Below are positions 18,590 to 26,257 of a stretch of 64,000 bases of DNA, piece by piece. Made by a program: the position numbers and the translations under genes. Each line of letters begins with the position of its first letter. The first letter of the stretch is position 1. The stretch is from Butyrivibrio sp. XPD2002 (GTDB lineage Bacteria > Bacillota > Clostridia > Lachnospirales > Lachnospiraceae). The notes under the pieces are model-generated. The model ran no database searches and was not told the origin of the DNA. It saw only the letters and a program-made list of their open reading frames with translations. The DNA is taken from positions 62,001 through 126,000 of the forward strand of contig NZ_AUIY01000016.1 of the NCBI RefSeq assembly GCF_000423945.1. Reading direction: 5' to 3'.

Positions 18590-19379
18590 GGTATTAAAAA
18601 GAGCAGCCGTTCTTTTGACTGCAATGCTTGTTCTTTTTGCAGTAATACCGGGAGCTAAGGTAAAGGCTCAGGATAACGGCGTATTACATACAACTGCTGT
18701 AGTAAGCGGAAAGGCTGACAGCCAGAAGGTTACATACACAGTTAAGCTTGATAAGACATCAGTTTCTGATGGTAGAGTTGCAGTTGTTTATGACGGCAGC
18801 GTTCTTACACTTAAAAAGGACACCGAGGGTATCCGCTTTTCAGAGTCAGATGTAAATAAGAATTTCACAAGCGACGACCAGAAGGGAATTGCTTATGCAT
18901 TCGTTAATGATTCAGCTAAAAGCGTAAGCGGAACACTTATCTCCCTTACATTTGATGTAAAGAAGAACCTCGACGGTCAGGACACAGTAATTAAAACTGA
19001 AGTTTATGGAATCAACAGCGATGACACTCAGGTTGTTGAGGAAACAGTTCTTGAGGACACCGTAACAGTTGGAAGAGAAAAGTTAAAGAAGCCTCAGCTC
19101 AACTCAGTCAGCCAGACACTTCTTGGTGTCAACGTAAAGTGGACTAAGGACTCCGCTGCAGATGGCTACGTAATCCTCCGCAGCACTTCCAAGGACGGCA
19201 AGTACACCGAGATCGCTTCCGTAAATTCCGGTAACTACTGGGATATCACTGTAGGCAACAAGCAGACCTACTACTACAAGATTAAATCGTACCAGGGAAA
19301 AGGATCTGGCAGAGTTTACTCACAGGAATCCAACATACTATCAATCAAAGTAAAGAAATTCCTTGGAATTTTCGGATAA
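18582..19379 (+). CDS. Secreted protein with cohesin-like and fibronectin type III domains
   Basis: A 265-residue protein with a signal peptide (cleavage likely near residue 29, VKA-QD). Residues about 30-160 resemble a cohesin domain: VTYTVKLDKTSVSDGRVAVV, then YDGSVLTLKK, GIAYAFVNDSAKSVSGTLI and LTFDVKKN appear in the family order. Residues about 168-258 look like an Fn3 domain (GVNVKWTKDSAADGYVILRS). The gene starts eight bases before the protease stop with its own GGAGG, so translation is coupled. Cohesins bind dockerins, and the protease carries a dockerin-like module, so a complex is plausible. There is no membrane anchor. Confidence 0.7.
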   Translation: MTKVLKRAAVLLTAMLVLFAVIPGAKVKAQDNGVLHTTAVVSGKADSQKVTYTVKLDKTSVSDGRVAVVYDGSVLTLKKDTEGIRFSESDVNKNFTSDDQKGIAYAFVNDSAKSVSGTLISLTFDVKKNLDGQDTVIKTEVYGINSDDTQVVEETVLEDTVTVGREKLKKPQLNSVSQTLLGVNVKWTKDSAADGYVILRSTSKDGKYTEIASVNSGNYWDITVGNKQTYYYKIKSYQGKGSGRVYSQESNILSIKVKKFLGIFG

Positions 19380-19388
19380 CCGACTACC

Positions 19389-19422
19389 GCGCCACAGCAC
19401 ATGCTGTGGCGCAATTTTTTTT
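19389..19422 (+). terminator. Rho-independent terminator of the protease operon
   Basis: GCGCCACAGCA and TGCTGTGGCGC form a perfect 11-base stem around CA, followed by AATTTTTTTT. The long palindrome begins five bases later. Confidence 0.9.
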
Positions 19423-19426
19423 GTGT

Positions 19427-20046
19427 GGCCAAAACTTCACGCTGCCCAGAGGGGCCCACACCCATTTTGTGCAAAATTCTGCGCCGAAATTTAATACCCT
19501 CGCTGTGACATACGCACTATGCTGCAACATGTCTGAGCTTCTGAGCCTTTGAATTAACCTTAAGCTCATTTTACGAGTTCTTTCATGCTCGCTTGTTTTT
19601 TAAAGCTGGTGTCACTTTGCTTTATAAGCATGCCTTAGAAAAGAACTTGCAGGACGTAGTATACATAAATAAATGTCATGGTCACTGCTTGCCTGAAGGC
19701 AAGCTGGTCACAACAAAAAAATGCGTGCTCCCAAACTCTCGAAGAGAGCTTGGGGACACGCGTTTTATTTGTTGCAGGTGCGCTGGCGCACCGTGTGACC
19801 ATGACAATGAAGTTTTTTGAACGTCCTGCTTCGGACATTTTCACGGCATGCGGCAAAGTGACTAACCAGCATAAGAAAAACAGACGCTCACATCCACTCG
19901 TAAAATGAGCATTAAGGTATAATTCCTGGCTCAGAAGTGAGTTTTGCAGCATAGAAGTGTTTATGTCACAGCGAGGGCATTAAATGCTTTGAGGCGTGAT
20001 GCACAAAATGGGTGTGGGCCCCTTAGGGCAGTGTGAAGTTTTGGCC
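19427..20046. repeat. 620-bp near-complete imperfect palindrome
   Basis: The two halves are inverted copies about a centre near 19737. Matching blocks include GGCCAAAACTTCAC (19427-19440 with 20033-20046), CCCACACCCATTTTGTGCA (19455-19473 with 20000-20018), CCCTCGCTGTGACAT (19497-19511 with 19963-19977), GCTCATTTTACGAGT (19564-19578 with 19896-19910) and GTCATGGTCAC (19675-19685 with 19795-19805). The tip is a 64-base hairpin at 19711-19774. Smaller side hairpins lie at 19687-19704 and 19777-19792. Short frames inside are mirror images, not genes. It could be a foldback-type mobile element or a very long structured RNA. Confidence 0.85.
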
Positions 20047-20083
20047 TGCGATTCGTAATAATTGCCCACCTGGGGATTATTTA

Positions 20084-20112
20084 TGGCATGGTATGTATGG
20101 TTGTGCTATACT
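20084..20112 (+). promoter_or_regulatory. Extended -10 promoter for the GH25 gene
   Basis: TATACT at 20107 preceded by TGC forms an extended -10 element; the -35 region is weak. It lies about 46 bases before the ATG and just beyond the palindrome. Confidence 0.5.
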
Positions 20113-20157
20113 TGATAATGACATAAAGTTTTGTTTTAACTCGGGGGTATATTTTCC

Positions 20158-21507
20158 ATGAGAATTAAAAAGAGATTGATAGCGGGATTATTTTCCGCTG
20201 CAGTAATAGCTATGGCTGCGCCTGCGATTAATGCAAGTGCTGCTGCACTTAAGTATTCAGGTATCTATACCAAGGAGATTGAGATAGAGAAGCCTGAGGA
20301 GAAGACGACACCGTCTTCGGCAGCTGCTTCTACGGGAGCAACAACAGAAGAGACTGAAGAGATACAGTCTGAGAACCTGCGTGTAATGACAGGTATGAAG
20401 TTCATCATCGGAGTTGACAGGTATGGTGAAGAGATTGACACCACCAAGAACAAGGCAAATTTCAAGTTCAGGACATCTAATAAGAAGATCGCTAAGGTGT
20501 CTGCAAAGGGTATAGTAACAACGGTTAAGGCCGGTAAGTGCGATATCACAGTTATCAACAGGAAGGATAATGTTAAGTATGTGATTCATCTTACGGTTGC
20601 CAAGACCGTTAAGGTAAAGAGCATCAAGCTAAGTGCTGCTAAGAAGAATTACAAGACAATAGGTAAGACCTTCACATTGTCATCAACGATTAAGCCTAAG
20701 AAGTACAGTGCAGAGCCTGTTCTTTGGGGCTCAACCAATACCGGTGTTGCTACAGTAAGTAACAGAGGTGTTGTTACAATCCAGGGTTATGGTGAATGCT
20801 CCATTTTCTGTAAGGCAGGTTCTACCAATAAGGTTGCCAAGTGTACCGTTAAGGTTAAGAATCCTAACGCGCCTAAGGATAATGGCGGTGGAACAACACA
20901 GACATCACTTACATACAGAACCGGTAAGCTTGTAGATATCTCAAGTCACAACACAGTTAATAACTGGCAGCAGCTTAAGAACAGCTGTGACGGTGTTATC
21001 ATCCGTGTAGGCTACAGAGGTTATTCACAGGGTAGTCTCCAGGAGGATATCAAGTTCAGAAGTAATGTTTACAATTGCCAGCAGCATGGAATTCCTTTCT
21101 CAGTATACTTCTTTACTACAGCTGTAAATGCGGCAGAGGGTGCTGAAGAGGGTAACTGGATCGCAAACGAGCTTGCGGGAATGAACATCGCAATGCCTGT
21201 ATTTATCGATACTGAGAGTAGCGGCAACGGCGGAAGATCTGATAACCTCAACAGGGAACAGAGAACAGCTGCAGTAAGAGCTGCATGTGCTCAGCTTAAT
21301 GCAAGAGGAATTCAGTCAGGTGTATATGGATCAACCAACTGGCTGCAAAACAGAGTGGATATGAGTCAGCTTCCCTTCTCAGTATGGGTTGCAGATTACA
21401 GAGGATTCTGCGGATATGGCGGATCAAAATTTGCTTGGCAGTATACATCCAATGCGACAGGATATGGTGTAGCTAACCGCTGCGACGTATCAGAGTGGTA
21501 TCAGTAA
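20158..21507 (+). CDS. Secreted GH25 family lysozyme with two Ig-like domains
   Basis: A 449-residue protein with a signal peptide (residues 1 to about 29), a short spacer, two Big2-like Ig domains (about 75-155 and 160-240; FRTSNKKIAKVSAKGIVTTV and LWGSTNTGVATVSNRGVVTI), then a glycoside hydrolase 25 domain (about 258-449). GH25 active-site residues are visible as Asp260 (LVDISSHN) and the pair Asp351/Glu353 (VFIDTES). GH25 enzymes cleave the N-acetylmuramic acid to N-acetylglucosamine bond of peptidoglycan. The Ig-like domains probably hold it near the wall. It is followed by a terminator at 21514. Confidence 0.9.
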   Translation: MRIKKRLIAGLFSAAVIAMAAPAINASAAALKYSGIYTKEIEIEKPEEKTTPSSAAASTGATTEETEEIQSENLRVMTGMKFIIGVDRYGEEIDTTKNKANFKFRTSNKKIAKVSAKGIVTTVKAGKCDITVINRKDNVKYVIHLTVAKTVKVKSIKLSAAKKNYKTIGKTFTLSSTIKPKKYSAEPVLWGSTNTGVATVSNRGVVTIQGYGECSIFCKAGSTNKVAKCTVKVKNPNAPKDNGGGTTQTSLTYRTGKLVDISSHNTVNNWQQLKNSCDGVIIRVGYRGYSQGSLQEDIKFRSNVYNCQQHGIPFSVYFFTTAVNAAEGAEEGNWIANELAGMNIAMPVFIDTESSGNGGRSDNLNREQRTAAVRAACAQLNARGIQSGVYGSTNWLQNRVDMSQLPFSVWVADYRGFCGYGGSKFAWQYTSNATGYGVANRCDVSEWYQ

Positions 21508-21513
21508 TGAATA

Positions 21514-21546
21514 GCCTCAGGCAGGGTTCTGCTTGAGGCATTTATA
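21514..21546 (+). terminator. Terminator after the GH25 lysozyme gene
   Basis: GCCTCA and TGAGGC arms with an inner CAG/CTG pair, then ATTTATATAA. The T-run is short, so termination may be partial and the AAA ATPase gene may be read through. Confidence 0.5.
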
Positions 21547-21577
21547 TAATAGAGAAAATCAGAGGAGTTTTTAAGAA

Positions 21578-22912
21578 ATGTCAGACAGTAATTACAATAA
21601 ATATATCGATAGTGTATTTAATGACTTTTTCGGACCGGGTTCAGGCGGAGACGGCAAGCCTCCGGTATTCGATGATCCGAAGAAGGAAAACGAGATCAAA
21701 AAGCAGGTTAATGAGGACTTTGAGAAGATAAAAGAAGGAAAAGACATTACCGGTCCCAAGATGGATAACAACATCAGCTTAGGTCAGGATAACGACACTC
21801 CTCAGATAGAGAATAAGGCAGACGAAAATGCAAACGCAGGTAAAGGCTATCACAGTGCAGATGAGGCATTAAATGAGGCTAAGGCACTTTTCAATAATAT
21901 CAACAAGCCTACACCTCCAATGCCTACAGCTACAGCAAACTCAGCACCTGCACCCAAGCAGGAGGAAAAGCCTGGGGAGCCCGAGACAGATCCCATGGAG
22001 GATTTAAATGCTCTTATAGGGCTTACATCAATAAAACATGATGTCAAGGAGCTGACAGATTTTGCAAAGGTTCAGAAGCTCAGAAAAGATGAGGGGATGA
22101 AGTCTGTTCCCGTTTCACTTCACCTTGTATTTACAGGTAATCCCGGAACAGGTAAGACAACAGTTGCCCGCATCATTTCAAGAATCTACAAGCAGATAGG
22201 TGTCCTTTCTAAGGGACAGCTCGTTGAGGTTGACCGTTCAGGACTTGTTGCCGGCTACGTTGGTCAGACAGCTCTTAAGACCCAGGATAAGATCAACCAG
22301 GCTCTTGGCGGTGTTCTTTTCATAGATGAGGCTTACGCCCTTTCTCAGGAAAATGACGCCTTCGGTCAGGAGGCAATCGACACGATCCTCAAGGCAATGG
22401 AGGATCACAGAGATGACCTTGTTGTAATCGTTGCAGGCTACACAGATCCCATGGAAAAGTTCATTAACTCCAATCCCGGACTCAAGTCCCGCTTCAACAA
22501 GTACATCGAATTCCCGGATTATTCTGTGGATGAGCTTGAAGAAATCTTCAACATGAATCTTAAAAAATATGAATATGAATTAGACGAAGATGCAAAGAAA
22601 CACGTCAGAGAACTCATTAGTCAGAGAAAGCTTGCTCGTCTTGAAAACTTCGCGAATGCAAGAGAAGTCAGAAACCTGTTTGAAGAGATAGTAACCAATC
22701 AGGCCAGAAGAATTGCTAAGATCGAAAATCCTACCCCAGAGGATATAAGACTTATAACCTCTGAGGATTTGATTGATAAGACTTTAAACTCCGAATCGGA
22801 AGACTCTTCTGTTGAGAAATCCGCCGACAGCGGTGATAGTAGGGCCGAGAAGGAAGACCATAAGGATGGTGCAGATCTCGACACGACCTCCGAGAAGGAA
22901 ACCAATGAGTAA
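21578..22912 (+). CDS. CbbX/SpoVK-type AAA+ ATPase
   Basis: The 444-residue protein has a disordered, Asn/Asp-rich first 140 residues, then one AAA+ module of the CbbX/SpoVK/EccA group starting DLNALIGLTSIKHDVKELTD. Walker A is GNPGTGKTT with Lys193, Walker B is LFIDEAY with Asp250/Glu251, and NPGLKSRF supplies the arginine-finger region. The final 60 residues are acidic and Ser-rich. Such ATPases remodel partner proteins; in sporulating relatives one is called stage V sporulation protein K. No partner is evident here. The 3' end overlaps the opposite-strand yczE-like gene by 129 bases. Confidence 0.85.
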   Translation: MSDSNYNKYIDSVFNDFFGPGSGGDGKPPVFDDPKKENEIKKQVNEDFEKIKEGKDITGPKMDNNISLGQDNDTPQIENKADENANAGKGYHSADEALNEAKALFNNINKPTPPMPTATANSAPAPKQEEKPGEPETDPMEDLNALIGLTSIKHDVKELTDFAKVQKLRKDEGMKSVPVSLHLVFTGNPGTGKTTVARIISRIYKQIGVLSKGQLVEVDRSGLVAGYVGQTALKTQDKINQALGGVLFIDEAYALSQENDAFGQEAIDTILKAMEDHRDDLVVIVAGYTDPMEKFINSNPGLKSRFNKYIEFPDYSVDELEEIFNMNLKKYEYELDEDAKKHVRELISQRKLARLENFANAREVRNLFEEIVTNQARRIAKIENPTPEDIRLITSEDLIDKTLNSESEDSSVEKSADSGDSRAEKEDHKDGADLDTTSEKETNE

Positions 22913-23446
22913 AACCGTGCCGTCGAATCCGATACGGACAAATTTGAAGGGCACTGATTTAAGAACGCGGTTGCTTATGATATTGGGGATTGCATCATAG
23001 GGTGCAACGCCCATGTCAGCATTCATGTAAAATGAAGCGGCAACTATAAAACAAAGAAGTGCCAAAATAAAGACGATAGCTCTGTAGGGCCATTCCTGAA
23101 AGATAAAATCAGGGATGGTCTTTTTCCATACCCATCTGCAAAAATCTGAAATATATCCGATTAAGACCATGTTTGCAATTGTGCCGGGACCTATCTGATG
23201 ACGGTCAAGGAGAATTACAAATATGAAAAGGACTGAATTGAGTATAACCTGCCAGGTGCCAAACAGAATTCCAAGGCGTCCTGAAATAGTAAGGTTCATA
23301 AAGGAGCAGGGATCTGTTCCGAGACTTACCTCAATGAGGAAGGATAAGAAAAATCCCATGAGAACAACACCGAGTAACATGATGCCGAATTTTTTCTTGA
23401 AGTAGGGCTGTTTAAAATAGTCATTTATCTTACTTTTTAAATTCAT
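22784..23446 (-). CDS. YczE/YitT-like integral membrane protein
   Basis: A 220-residue protein with about five membrane helices and the motif VSLGTDPCSFMNLTISGRLG, typical of the YczE family, in which a GxDP loop follows the first helix. A second similar loop reads NADMGVAPYDAIPNII. The function of the family is poorly known. The coding region runs 129 bases into the 3' end of the AAA ATPase gene on the other strand; both proteins keep believable C-termini there, so the overlap appears real. It is transcribed away from the signalling cluster. Confidence 0.75.
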   Translation of the reverse strand: MNLKSKINDYFKQPYFKKKFGIMLLGVVLMGFFLSFLIEVSLGTDPCSFMNLTISGRLGILFGTWQVILNSVLFIFVILLDRHQIGPGTIANMVLIGYISDFCRWVWKKTIPDFIFQEWPYRAIVFILALLCFIVAASFYMNADMGVAPYDAIPNIISNRVLKSVPFKFVRIGFDGTVLLIGFLLGGRVEICTILMVFLLGPTITAVGGFLNRRVFRFGV

Positions 23447-23638
23447 AATAGTGCACTCCGATTTTAAAATTTTTTCTTGAAGACGCTGATAAAAAGAGAG
23501 CTTTTTCGCGCCAACCTTTCCTATTTTGATTGATTTTGTTAAGTTTGTAAAGTAATACTGTAGATAGTCTTAAAAAACAATAAAAATGCTCATTCCTTAT
23601 TGTTTTCGTTGTAGAATAAGACTATATGGGAGGATGCT

Positions 23639-23836
23639 ATGAAGATTTATTTATGTAGACCGGATGAGACATTAAGTCAGGCAATCGAGGAAGTTACTAA
23701 AAACGATCCTGACCAAAGAACATTCGAATGTGATGAACAAAGGGACAGGTGCTATATCGGGGATGAAGTGTTTAGCAGTGCACCTGTGATAATAAATAAG
23801 AGCAATCAATATTATGCATTAAGGGTAGTGCAATAG
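23639..23836 (+). CDS. Small protein of unknown function heading the signalling cluster
   Basis: A 65-residue protein, MKIYLCRPDETLSQAIEEVT at the start, with a GGGAGG ribosome site. It is acidic and lacks membrane helices. The pattern of strands and one helix suggests a small compact domain, but I do not recognise it. It lies 32 bases before the GGDEF-EAL gene on the same strand, so it may belong to that transcript and influence cyclic di-GMP signalling; this is inferred only from position. Confidence 0.55.
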   Translation: MKIYLCRPDETLSQAIEEVTKNDPDQRTFECDEQRDRCYIGDEVFSSAPVIINKSNQYYALRVVQ

Positions 23837-23868
23837 TTTCGTTTTCGAAGCTTTACTGTGAGGGGATT

Positions 23869-26241
23869 ATGCTAAGAAATGAAGAGATTGATCAGTTAAC
23901 AGGTCTGCCAAATCTGTATGCTTTCAGAAAAAATGCACAGAAGCTGATGGATGATCGGAATAAGAAGGAAAGAGAATTCGTCATCATCTATTTTGATGTG
24001 CAAAATTTCAAGAACTACAATGCAAGGTATGGCTTTGAGGCTGGAGACCGATTCCTGCAGAATATGGCCAAGCATATTGAGAAGATATTTCCGGAGCTTA
24101 TGGTGTCGCGCTTTTCTGATGACCATTTTGTTGCGCTGGCATATTATAACAGTATCGAGGCCAGAATAGATGATCTTGGAAGGCGTATCCACAGCTATAA
24201 TCCGGATGCGGGTATTGAGCTGCGTGCAGGTATCTACGAGATTGACTCGGAGGATACCGACATCAGTATAGCCTGTGACAGGGCGAGGATTGCCTGCAAC
24301 AGTATTAAGAAAAATTATGACCATATCTTCAGATACTACGATAATGAGCTGGGGACTCAACTTGATCTTGCTCATTATATAATTCACAATATCAGCGAAG
24401 CTGTCCTTAAGGGATATATTCAGGTTTATTATCAGCCTGTTGTAAGGGTTATTACAGGCAGAGTCTGCGGCTTTGAAGCACTGGCCCGCTGGGTTGATCC
24501 GGTTCACGGATTCCTTATGCCCGGTGTTTTCATACCAATCCTGGAGGACGCACATCTTATCTACAAGCTTGATGCCTATGTGGTGAGGCAGGTGTGCGAG
24601 GACATCAGAGATTTCATGGATCAGGGATTAAAACCTCACCCTGTTTCAATCAACTTATCACGTACAGATTTTCATCAGAGAGATATGTACCACGTTGTTA
24701 ATGATGCGGTTCATCAGTGCAATATTCCCAAGAGCCTCATTCATATTGAGGTTACTGAGAGTGCCCTGGATGACAGCCAGGATGTACTAAGGGGAACAAT
24801 AGATAAATTCAGAAGGGGCGGATACCAGGTTTGGATGGACGATTTCGGAAGCGGATATTCATCCCTTAATCTGCTAAAGGATTATGAGTTTGACGTGCTC
24901 AAATTTGACATGAAGTTTCTTCAGAATTTTGGATCTAATCCCAGAGAGACAGCTATTTGGGAAAATGTTATCAACATGGCAGAGGAGATTGGAATTCAGA
25001 CTCTTGCAGAGGGCGTTGAGACCTTAGAGGCATGGGATTTCCTTAAGCGCGTGGGATGTGAGAAGGCTCAGGGCTATTTCTTCGGAAGACCTATGACCAA
25101 ACTGGAATGCATAGACTATCTGGATGAGGATAGGAATAAGTATAAGGGAACTCCGGCTCAGAGAGCTGAGGAGGCCGATGACGAGGCTTTGGGGCTTGGA
25201 AGAAGTGTTATCGAGCTTAAAAAGGATGCTCCGGAGGAAGAAGAGGAAGAGGATCGCACGGGCTTTGAGGATGACGAGCTTTTTATGTCGGAATCTCCTG
25301 TATACATGACTCTTGCTGCAAGGGGATTTGTATCGCTTCTTGAATATAATTCCTATTCCCAGTTCCAGAAGCACTCATTTTTCATTGTCGCTAATCTGAG
25401 TAAGGATAAGCTCCTTCGTGTTCACCTTAGCAGTAAGCGCAAGATTCTGGACAAGTCCTATCACAAGGCTGAGTCTTATCAGGCTATGATTGATGAGATA
25501 GTCACAAAGTCAGTCATTGCTGATGAGCAGAGCATAGCAAACGATTTTTTCAGTAAGGATAGACTTATTCTTGCTTACCACAGCGGAATAACCTTTGACG
25601 ATTTTGAATTCCACAGGATAGTGGATATAAAAATGGCGCCCAGATGGACTCACACCATCTATCAGATAATGGAGGATAAGGGAGATATCATCGCATACTT
25701 CCTGTCATTCGATATCGATGAATACAAGAGATCCAAGGATCTTGTGAGACAGATGGCAGAGAGGGACTCTCTCACCGGTCTTTACAACAGACACACTGCG
25801 GTGCCGCTTATCAGAAACAGACTCTACAGGCATCAGAATGGCAAGTCTGCTCTTATCATGGCGGACATCGATGACTTTAAGGTAATAAATGACAAGTACG
25901 GATCCTTTGCGGGGGACGAAGTCTTACGGAGAATATCTGCAAGGCTCGATGATATTTTCGGAAGGGATGGAATAGTATGTCACATCGATCAGGATGAGTT
26001 CCTGATATTTGTGGAAAATATTGAGATCGGCAATCTTAAGAAGCGGGTTTCCGAGTTATGTGACAATACCTTTGAGGTGGCGTATCACAGAGACAGAATT
26101 CAGTTTACAGTATCTGCCGGATATGTAATACATCCTGACCAGGGCAGAGGATATCACGATCTTTACAGGAAAGCCGATACAGCGCTTTGCAAGGCAAAGA
26201 CTGAAGGTAAAGGAATGGGACTAATGTACGAAGAGCAGTAA
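23869..26241 (+). CDS. GGDEF-EAL-GGDEF protein, probable cyclic di-GMP phosphodiesterase
   Basis: The 790-residue cytosolic protein has a GGDEF-like domain (1-160) with a degenerate signature RFSDDHF, an EAL domain (about 170-420), a linker region with an acidic stretch (EEEEEED) and an unassigned domain (about 480-620), and a second GGDEF domain (about 625-790) with the signature HIDQDEF, also degenerate. The EAL domain keeps the catalytic set: FEALARW, INLSRTDF, IEVTES, DDFGSGYSSL, LKFDMKF and QGYFFGRPM. I therefore expect phosphodiesterase activity, with the GGDEF domains acting as GTP or substrate sensors. It is followed after 16 bases by the hybrid kinase gene. Confidence 0.85.
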   Translation: MLRNEEIDQLTGLPNLYAFRKNAQKLMDDRNKKEREFVIIYFDVQNFKNYNARYGFEAGDRFLQNMAKHIEKIFPELMVSRFSDDHFVALAYYNSIEARIDDLGRRIHSYNPDAGIELRAGIYEIDSEDTDISIACDRARIACNSIKKNYDHIFRYYDNELGTQLDLAHYIIHNISEAVLKGYIQVYYQPVVRVITGRVCGFEALARWVDPVHGFLMPGVFIPILEDAHLIYKLDAYVVRQVCEDIRDFMDQGLKPHPVSINLSRTDFHQRDMYHVVNDAVHQCNIPKSLIHIEVTESALDDSQDVLRGTIDKFRRGGYQVWMDDFGSGYSSLNLLKDYEFDVLKFDMKFLQNFGSNPRETAIWENVINMAEEIGIQTLAEGVETLEAWDFLKRVGCEKAQGYFFGRPMTKLECIDYLDEDRNKYKGTPAQRAEEADDEALGLGRSVIELKKDAPEEEEEEDRTGFEDDELFMSESPVYMTLAARGFVSLLEYNSYSQFQKHSFFIVANLSKDKLLRVHLSSKRKILDKSYHKAESYQAMIDEIVTKSVIADEQSIANDFFSKDRLILAYHSGITFDDFEFHRIVDIKMAPRWTHTIYQIMEDKGDIIAYFLSFDIDEYKRSKDLVRQMAERDSLTGLYNRHTAVPLIRNRLYRHQNGKSALIMADIDDFKVINDKYGSFAGDEVLRRISARLDDIFGRDGIVCHIDQDEFLIFVENIEIGNLKKRVSELCDNTFEVAYHRDRIQFTVSAGYVIHPDQGRGYHDLYRKADTALCKAKTEGKGMGLMYEEQ

Positions 26242-26257
26242 ATATGAGGATGCTGCC

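Noticed and set aside
19593-19952. Short proteins encoded inside the 620-bp palindrome on both strands
   Set aside because: The frames mirror each other because the DNA is inverted. They lack ribosome sites and sensible composition.
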